From: Leucocoprinus leucothites
Lineage: Eukaryota > Basidiomycota > Agaricomycetes > Agaricales > Agaricaceae
Assembly (NCBI GenBank): GCA_013368445.1
Contig: JAACJO010000002.1
Span: 2,418,001 to 2,482,000, forward strand
Reading direction: 5' to 3'
DNA length: 64,000 nucleotides
Part shown: positions 56,455-64,000 of the stretch, in pieces
How the letters are laid out: each line of letters begins with the position of its first letter
Position numbering within the stretch: the stretch's first letter is position 1
Translations under genes and position numbers: made by a program
Notes under the pieces: model-generated
The model's database searches: none
Told to the model about the DNA's origin: nothing
The model's input: the letters and a program-made list of their open reading frames with translations, nothing else

Positions 56455-57556
56455 TCAAACCGTCGGTTCTGTTACAACAGCTTCACTATCAATCGGCCCA
56501 CTTCCCTCCCATCCACCCACAGCTTGCCTTGTCCTTGCATCCTCTACTCTGCTAAAGTAATCAGGCTTCAAATACCCCCGCTCATCTCCCTCCGTCAACA
56601 CGACCCCGTTGTCAGACAACTCGAATTTGATTCCTGCATCGAGAGCCTTCTGAATATCAATGAATATGAGTATCTGCGAGGATTTTCTCATTCCTATTCG
56701 GCACATATTTGAGCGTTCATTGTACTTGCGTTGAAGTGCAGACTTACCGCTGATCACATTATCACCACCAACACCTTGAGCTAGGTGTATATGATTCCGT
56801 TTCATCTTGTATAGCCCTTCCTTCTGTATGATATTCCACGCGTTTCTCGTCGTCCCATGTACTGCCAATTTGGAAGGAATGTCTTCCAGAACTAAGATCG
56901 GCTTCATTTCAACCTTGATCGTCTAATCAGCGCGCAACGAATCAGTGCCTTCGAGTGAGCTAGAGTACAAGGAGCCGACGTACACTGATTGAATGACCTT
57001 GGTTCGCTTTGATCCACCACACACCACCCTCCGCAGAACCGTCTCCCTCAACGGCAGCATATCCAACGATCGTCCCATCGGCTAATTCAAGCATCAAACT
57101 AAACCGCTGTTTCGCGTTGTCCCTTACGATGTCCTTCAATTGGTCTGATGTGAGGCCGAAAGTTTGTATCCGACTATTCCTCAACTGTAAGGGGCAAGCA
57201 CGGTTGAACGAGCGCAAAGATATTATCAGCAAACTATCCAGGAAAGCGAGAGGGAAACGCACGATATCTTCAACCTTGACGAATCCATCCGGTCGCATTG
57301 GTATACCCTCCGATGCCGCTCCATGCCTCAATATCCACGAAAGCGTCCTGGACAGTCTGACTTCAGGAGAGTCTCTATCCATGCCTCGAGGTCTCGAGTG
57401 ATTTCCTCCTCCTTTAGCACCCTTGTTGCCAGAACCATCACTGGACGGTTTCCCGCCCGACTTTGAACCTTGCTTTTGTTTATTTTTCTTCGGCTTAGCC
57501 TGTGTAGAAGTGGTAGAACTAAAGGCTTGAGCAGTGGATTCGATAGACTCGGACAT
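56455..57556 (-). CDS. TPT1: tRNA 2'-phosphotransferase
   Basis: Final enzyme of tRNA splicing: transfers the splice-junction 2'-phosphate to NAD+, making ADP-ribose 1'',2''-cyclic phosphate. Exons 57556-57263, 57184-56984, 56922-56748 and 56693-56455 join in phase to 302 residues. A basic low-complexity N-terminus (Lys/Gly/Ser-rich) precedes RLSRTLSWILRHGAASEGI (Arg77-His78) and RPDGFVKVEDI. The motif WWIKANQGHS (His162), then AVHGTTRNAW, GLYKMKRNHIHLA and FELSDNGVVLTEG complete the canonical set. The first intron (78 nt) is a multiple of three and open, so skipping its removal would still read through. Confidence 0.93.
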
Positions 57557-59152
57557 TTTGAGGCTTCGCCAAGATTTCGGAAACAAGGCCTTCGTTCGCG
57601 TATAGTTTTGGATGGAACTTGTCTGTAGTCGCCACGGAAGAGCTGATAATGGAGAGCTTTGATGAAACGAGCCTCGGAGGTCTGTGGGAAGCCTAGTATA
57701 TATACGAGACTGAAAAATATGGGGTGACTCGAGTCAGGGAACAGTCATAGTGAGTGCAGGACCCAAGAGCGCGGTGGCGACTTACAAGTATGACCATGTT
57801 GTCATTTATTTAATACACATGACCTTGTACTCATGATATATTGACCCTGTAGCCATCACTTGTGATGGTGTAAGTAGATTGGAATAGGGCCAGTCATCCG
57901 TCCTGGTTCTGTGCTCTATAATAATCCTACATCAGGCGCGGTCATCGCAACTGGGACAGGTGTTTACCGATCTCGTTGGATTGTAAGTTGCATCAGCCGA
58001 TGGTTTTGTCTCAATTAAGACCATCACCTAGAGAAAAGTATGTAGATCTCACATGGTCAGCACTGGACTGGAGAGAATCGAAACTATCAAACTGACCGCC
58101 GCCGATGCAGCATGTCACGCTCCGGTCGGCATCTGACTGCCTGCTCCCACCAATTTGCAGTGGCAAGGATCACCGAATGATGTTGTGACAACTTTTGTGG
58201 GTTTTTTGACGTGCTAACTTTCCCGCCACAGTGTGTCTGCTCATCGCAGCTAACGCTATTTATGTGACTTAGACGGATCCTAACGTCAGTACAAACCTCA
58301 AACCAATATATGAACATATAAGGGTTTGATTTCAACACATGTGAACAGAATGAACGTACAAGGCTTGGAAAGAAGATACATTGACAATACTAGACCTGGA
58401 TGCGGAATACATGAGTAATATATTTCAATACATTGCCCAGGAAAACCGACAGCAAATATATTCTTATATATTGATTTGAGGTTTTCACTGACGAAGGTGG
58501 ATGCGAACTGATCTTACTTCCATACAGTGTAACAGCCGAACATCAACGGTCCGGTATATATATGGCTATTTGAAAGAGTTCTCTGGTTGCCTTCAGAACA
58601 TATTGACTCAATTTCGTGCCGTGAATGGAAAGTGAAAAACTCTACCCAAAAATTTCCTTATCCGAGTGAATCTCCGATTGCTACTTTCGGTATGCCTGGT
58701 GCACGACTGCATCGTAAACAATCTCGATCTAAATCTGATCCTGGAGGGTCACATTTATCGAGAAAAACCTTCAAGGGCTTGTTGATTCACCGGGCCGCGT
58801 GTGAGGGTTCTTGCTTCCATCGCTTAAAAGCCCAAGTTTCCAACTGTCATCGACCCAACCATCCTTCGAATGTAGGTGGCGCTGGCGAGTGGCCGAGTGT
58901 ACTACCTGCCTCTAGCCTTTCAAGGTGCCCTCCTTCTAGTAGCCTGGTAGCCAAGTGCATTCTCTCCCTCAGCCTCTCAAAGTGCTGTTCTCTTAAATTG
59001 AAATGAACACCTTCCAGAACTCCCGTCATATGATCCTACAACACTGTCACTTTCACAGCGACGTTCGATATCATCATTGCGAAGACGAAAAACGTAGGTC
59101 ATCATCCAGAACAAATAGAGGGCTGTGCTAAATTTAATTTTTAGCCTTGCAA
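57557..59152. other. Intergenic region, 1.6 kb
   Basis: Contains the TPT1 upstream region, then AT-rich sequence. A plus-strand frame of 139 codons (58587-59006) is open but matches nothing I know; it might be a first exon of the NACHT-like gene. Confidence 0.4.
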
Positions 59153-59950
59153 ATGCTTCTCGGTGCCTCCCAACTCGATGCGATCCATGATTCTGCTGCT
59201 CGTGAACGAGCACTAGAGTCTACCCCGACCACTACCCACCCAGAGTTCGTCAACATCTTTACTTCGTGGTCAACTGCCCAAAAACCTGGGTGCTCCCCCT
59301 CCATGGCCCTCCTCACTGGTCCAATATCTGATTTAGCCCAACTTTGTGCTGAACACCTGGAGGACTACTTGGCAGCGACATATTTTCTTTCGTCGGGCTC
59401 CTGTACCGCTGACCCCGTGCATTTCATCCCCACTATTGCTCTTCAGCTTGCCACGAGATCACCGTCCTTTGCTGAGGCACTCAAGAATATCATCCATCGA
59501 GATCCAACCCTTTTGACCAAGTCTCTGAAGGTCCAATTTCGCGAGCTCATCGCGGTGCCCTTCAGAGATCTTACAAAGAGTGTGGGCGCTTCTAATCTTA
59601 TGGGGAGGGTGATTATTGTTGATGCATTTGATCGTTTCGCGCCTCGTATTCGAAGAGAGATCCTTCGAGCCATTGCTACAGCGATCGATGAGGAGACCCC
59701 TCAATTATGCTGGGCATTCTTTAGCGAGGAGGACTACAACTCTGTGCGAGGGGAAATAGAGCTCATTTTAAATACAAAGGACCTGCTTTTGGAGGTCAAC
59801 CTATACGATAGCGGCCCCGGTGCACCTTCCGAGCCTGAGTATATGAACCCAGGATGGACAATGAACTCTCGTTTTCTCCATATAGTTCTTCATTTGTGCC
59901 TTGCTTTCCTGTATTTATTGAATGGTTATATTTTTTCCCCTGACATATGA
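59153..59950 (+). CDS. NACHT/STAND-like NTPase domain protein, P-loop degenerate
   Basis: Resembles the N-terminal half of the large agaricomycete NACHT family (intracellular NLR-like proteins). Collinear features: a short DAIHDSAARERA lead, then YLAATYFLSSGS, DPVHFIPTIALQLA, RDPTLLTKSLKVQFRELIAVPF and RVIIVDAFDRF (Walker B position, where LDECDD-type residues are usual). The P-loop GxxxxGKS expected near residue 50 is replaced by LLTGPISDLAQLC. No repeat domain follows. About 265 residues, far shorter than family members, so it is probably a truncated or non-NTPase remnant. The start is uncertain; an upstream exon is possible. Confidence 0.55.
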   Translation: MLLGASQLDAIHDSAARERALESTPTTTHPEFVNIFTSWSTAQKPGCSPSMALLTGPISDLAQLCAEHLEDYLAATYFLSSGSCTADPVHFIPTIALQLATRSPSFAEALKNIIHRDPTLLTKSLKVQFRELIAVPFRDLTKSVGASNLMGRVIIVDAFDRFAPRIRREILRAIATAIDEETPQLCWAFFSEEDYNSVRGEIELILNTKDLLLEVNLYDSGPGAPSEPEYMNPGWTMNSRFLHIVLHLCLAFLYLLNGYIFSPDI

Positions 59951-60105
59951 TTGCCACCCCCGCCTCTGCAGAACCACAATATATCGCTGTATCCACCAGC
60001 TTATTTTCCCCAGAAGGTGAGCTGCACATTAGTCTTTTGTTCTGCGCCATGCTGACATTTTCTAAGAACGCCCTCGCATTATCACAATCAACTGCCGTCT
60101 CTCAC

Positions 60106-60438
60106 ATGAATGATACACCTTCACAGGGCATATGTCCCATCTCCATCATCCGCGACTACTCCCTCCACGGGCGGCCTGAAGGACTCGCCCTGACACAGGG
60201 CCTCAATAGCGAGCCTCTGCGTTTTCTGCTCCACCTTTGGTACCCTCCGAACGTCCTTAAAAATGGTGCTCCTGTTAACCGCACCATTTACCATATCACC
60301 TCGGGCGCTGCTCCCAAGGCTTGGGGTGGGACCGACGCTGTGGATCTCAGATTCAACGATTCTAGGGGACAGGGCCATTCAGACGCTGGTTCTAACGACC
60401 TTCCTGCGCTATCTGCTTACTTCCTTGCCTACAAATAA
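60106..60438 (+). CDS. Hypothetical protein, about 110 aa
   Basis: Open frame with ATG at 60106; it is open upstream to 59947. Contains CPISIIRDYSLHGRPEGLAL, EPLRFLLHLWYPP and NRTIYHITSGAAPKAWGG, which look like genuine protein. I do not recognise the family. It may be the 3' exon of a longer gene including the NACHT-like part, since introns could lie in 59950-60127, but I found no phase-consistent joining. Confidence 0.4.
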   Translation: MNDTPSQGICPISIIRDYSLHGRPEGLALTQGLNSEPLRFLLHLWYPPNVLKNGAPVNRTIYHITSGAAPKAWGGTDAVDLRFNDSRGQGHSDAGSNDLPALSAYFLAYK

Positions 60439-61119
60439 GCCCGACACACGATGCCCAGGACATCTTCTATCCAAATTAAATATTCTCCGCGTGCTGGTCG
60501 ACCGGAGAGGGCCCGCCATTCGACCCTAGAAAATTTAAGCGGCTGCATTGTTGCACATCGTATGTGCTTGGTTTTTCCTTTATTGTAGCATACATAATTT
60601 CATCATACCTTCCCCACGTTGGTTCTGACGTTCATGGTTATAATCATATTAGATACATCACCCGTTCTTTACACGGGATCGTCCCCCTACATCCCAGGCT
60701 GTTACTCAGCTGAGTTGGCATACAAGTCGAAACGGATTGGTCAAAATCTTACTAGCCAGTTTTGCTGTCGTTTGTATTCCTTGGCGTGTTTCAATTAAAG
60801 AGACCTTTTGTAGCTATATGTAGTCGGCGGGAACTACCTTTACCCAGATTGGACTTAATCATCGAAGAAGCTCAAGAAGCTCAGAAGACGAAGCGACCCG
60901 GCCGGAGGTGGGGTATGGTAGGCGAGAACTCCATGCTTCGTTTTCACGCGCGAGTGATGGGGGTTGACAAGCGCCAGCTTACTCAAGGCATGATCAAAAT
61001 GAGTGCACAACCAAATTATCATTAATCATGTTCTAATTACCAAGTCGTGATGAGTATATCTAAGTAAACTAAGTACCATGCATTCATTATAAACGCGAAA
61101 TCAAGCTGGGCCTAGAGTG
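60439..61119. other. Intergenic region, 0.68 kb
   Basis: Between the hypothetical gene and the 3' end of the alpha-kinase gene. One 87-codon frame on the plus strand shows no motif. Confidence 0.4.
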
Positions 61120-63882
61120 CTACTCTGCGTCATCACTACCACCCGTGGCTGAACCTGACCCATCAATTGACTTGTTCCCTCCTCCATCGGCGGCCGTGCC
61201 ATGATTCTCGCGTGCCATACCAAGGTCATCGTCAGAATCCAGTTCCATGTCAGAGTCAACCCGGGCACGAAGGGGTAAATCTTTATCAAGACCAAGCTTT
61301 CGGCAAACAATCCCACACTTGTGATCAGCGGCAAAAGACTTGATGCCTCGAATACCAAAGTCGCCGATCCCAGAGTTCCTTTCAATGAAATAATTCACTC
61401 AGTTACATATAAATTAACACAGATATCAAGATGGACTGACCCATTGGACGTATGTGTCATAAGATCAAACAAAATCAAACCATCACGACCGTTGACAACT
61501 GCGGGGCTTCCTATAAACAACAACAGACTAAACCACTGACTTGAAGCTGAGACGAAAATCAATGAAGGCTTACCTTGAACATCCGCAAACACCAAGTTCC
61601 GATTGCTATGCCCATAAGAAAAATGCGTAAATGCATAGATTGTTGAGCTCTTGAGGTCCATGCCAGTCGAAGGGTGGGAAAGAGTACCACTGAAGTGCTC
61701 GACATTCTTTGGACGCTGCATCTCAACAAGCCACATGATGCCTTCATCTTCAAGTGAGTATGAAGAGATACCAGATGCAGCACTCAGCTCCACACTAGCT
61801 TTTTCTTGGAGGAGGAAGGCATCAGCGATCGTGATGTCTAGATTAGATCATGAGTATATAAGTGAGTTGAAATTGAAACCATCATCAACAATCATAGTTG
61901 AACATGAATATCAGAATACTCACATTTGTTGACTACAACATTACTCACAGAGCAATGATCATAGAAGGCACTAAGGAACCATTTTGCCTGGCGAAGTCGT
62001 GAACACTCAGCCTTGATCTGAGCATTGTGCTGGGCTATTTGATCCCCACCCGCACCAGCCAGTTCATCAGATAATTGGTCAATGTCATCGCTCAGACGAA
62101 AGAACCGTTTAGCGACATATTCAACCTCCCCATCAACACCAGCTAGGATAAGCTGATTGAGTACAATAAAAGCTTGAATTCTCACGCAAACTGATCAGAA
62201 GAATGATGCCATACCTGATATGCATTCTTCATCGTTCCTTTCGCAAATGGTGCATCTTGAATATAGCCAGTTAATGAGTCTGGAAGGGTTGTAAAGCTTG
62301 TTTGGCCAGTTGTATTGTCAACTGTACATATAATCTTCTCAAAGTTGATTTTCGATGATTTGTGTACTGGTTTGGACAGGTGGTTTGCAGGAAGTGGTTT
62401 GAACATGGATGAGATTTGACGATGATGTGCTCCAGATCCTGAAGGCATAGAATTCAGAGACCAATTTATAGGTGAATCAAAGATAAGGAATACCTGTCAT
62501 TGTGCACTGTTGCTTGGCAATATGATCTTGTGGATCAGACAGAGAATCACTGCGTGGGCGACGACGGCTAGATTTTCCCAGTGATGCATGTAGTAAGCTC
62601 CCATCCTTGAAATCAAGATCATCAAGGCCATCTGTATCATCCAAAATCTCAGCCTTACACCATTTGTTGTACTGGTTTTGAAGGAATTTGTCACTATGTG
62701 AGTAGTAATCATTTTATGGAAGTGAGTGTCTTACCTGATCAATATTAATGAATAGCTCCAGACAGAATGCTGGAGTGCCACGCTGCTTTTCCAAATAACG
62801 GAATTGTAGTGGCAAAGTTGGTTGTGGACGTCCTGGAGGAAAGTAGTGCCTGACAAAGTCTGCAACTGTCATTGATGAAGTTCCATCCTCAAGGAGGCTG
62901 TTCGGGTGTAAATGCAGGGACACCTCACTGTCGAGAAGTGGGATAGCAGTGTTCTTAACCCACTCAACATTCAGGGTTTGGAGAATATCTGTTTTGATAT
63001 CTACCCAATTGTGAGATTTTTCCATTTTTTACTGTAGCAAGAATTAGACATACCTGGAAGGTAGGTGGTTTGTGAATATCACTTGGATGATGATCCAAGT
63101 GTGGCATCAAGTGCCTTTGGCTTATCACTTCGACGAAACTGGATAATAAAAATAGAATATTATGAGGATAATGAGTTGATAAGTGCAGAGAATTACTCAC
63201 CATCCAGCATACATTTGCTTGAGGCACAGTGGTTGGGGCTATGGCTTGCTCATATTGACGGAGCTCAGTGGTGCTTAGAGTTGATGTTCCTGCTGAGGAC
63301 CCTTTAGAAAAACCAGATCGCCCACGGAAACGCTCCTGCAGCCTTGCAGTTCGCTCAGCCTGAACATCTGAGATCTCTTGAGGAACATGTGGAGCATAAG
63401 CAATTGCTGGTAGGATAAAACAATTTTGTCTATTTTCAGAAATTCTGTTAATGACTTCATATAAATTATAACACTCACGTGAAGGATATTGATGATGAGT
63501 CGCCTGGATACTACCTGATGCTACCTGGGTAGATGACAGGCTGCTGGTTGGATTGCCAGTAGGTGCCCAAATGCTTGCAGCAGTATCAGCACAAATAGTA
63601 GTCTCACATAGTTGTACATCTGCGAGCATCTTGGTCATATTACAGAATGACTTGCTACACATCGCACACTGTGGCCACTGCTAAAATATGTATTCATCTT
63701 GAGAATGGCTAAGTCACCAAGTGTGGTCTGAAAGTACTCACCTGGGTGTCGGTATATGCTGGAGAGCCAATTGTGTGGGGGGCAAGAAGTTTGCACTTCA
63801 AGCAAGTGGAGGGCAACACAGTCACAGGAAGAAGAGGGAAGCGTTTCCCGCAGCTATCACATTCAGGAATATCAGAGTCCAT
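61120..63882 (-). CDS. Alpha-kinase family protein, with one apparent one-base frameshift
   Basis: Atypical Ser/Thr kinase of the MHCK/eEF2K type, a family expanded in agaricomycetes. Eleven exons: 63882-63742, 63680-63479, 63406-63201, 63138-63083, 63031-62735, 62671-62494, 62438-62215, 62152-61924, 61837-61574, 61510-61441 and 61378-61120. The N-terminus has paired cysteines (CDSC, CLKC, then CAMC) suggesting zinc binding. The kinase domain is C-terminal: [40 protein letters not shown] and the zinc-binding [13 protein letters not shown]. Reading breaks only in exon 5, at an A6 run (63025-63030), where one more base would restore phase; total would be 708 residues. The acceptor of exon 2 is a TAGCAG tandem. 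Confidence 0.83.
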
Positions 63883-64000
63883 GATGCAAGCAATAAATAG
63901 AGTGAGGTTGAGCGAGCAACAAGAAGCTACAGGATAAGCCTGCAGTTGGCGAACTGGGGGTACCAGCTTTTATACTGGTTCCACACCCACCAGAATGCTC

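Overview
The window looks like nuclear DNA of a basidiomycete fungus, most likely an agaricomycete. Genes on both strands are cut by many short GT-AG introns, mostly 47-70 nt. Family content also fits: expanded F-box/LRR proteins, an alpha-kinase, a NACHT-like protein, and conserved eukaryotic genes (SPT20, WDR5, ADE16/17, APP1, TPT1, HGH1, METTL16). I recognised no rRNA, tRNA, CRISPR or intact transposon. Exon limits were derived by hand from reading frame, splice signals and remembered family motifs; no alignment was run.

Layout. 1-1.7 kb: a METTL16-type RNA methyltransferase gene (minus) that leaves the left edge and is split into at least 12 exons. 1.9-9.3 kb: an F-box gene, then a direct tandem duplication of about 2.9 kb holding two nearly identical intronless F-box genes. 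9.2-12.1 kb: APP1 phosphatidate phosphatase. 12.3-15.1 kb: a small unknown gene and a divergent Tpt1/KptA-like gene. 15.3-19.1 kb: a broken and an intact F-box gene. 19.4-24.7 kb: HGH1 and SPT20 back to back. 24.7-27.2 kb: nothing recognisable. 27.2-34 kb: a GATA factor with a tandem repeat and a conserved gene of unknown function. 35-38 kb: a GFA-domain gene and an F-box relic. 38.2-49.5 kb: F-box gene, ADE16/17, HDDC2-type nucleotidase, a GRAM-TBC-EF-hand Rab GAP and WDR5. 49.8-57.6 kb: F-box pseudogene, dienelactone hydrolase, an RRP4 relic, a truncated WDR5 duplicate, a small membrane protein and canonical TPT1. 59-64 kb: NACHT-like fragment, an unknown reading frame and an alpha-kinase.

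Themes. (1) Eight F-box copies, three of them broken, lie among single-copy housekeeping genes, and local duplication is still visible. (2) Very short exons (5, 11, 17, 20 and 27 nt) are needed to rebuild conserved proteins, so simple gene finding will miss or break them. (3) Two RNA 2'-phosphotransferase family members are present: one canonical, one that has lost the signature LRH arginine and the NQGHS motif. (4) HGH1 and the alpha-kinase are intact except for isolated one-base frame losses; these may be real lesions or sequence errors. (5) Several gene pairs share divergent promoters of about 85-200 bp.
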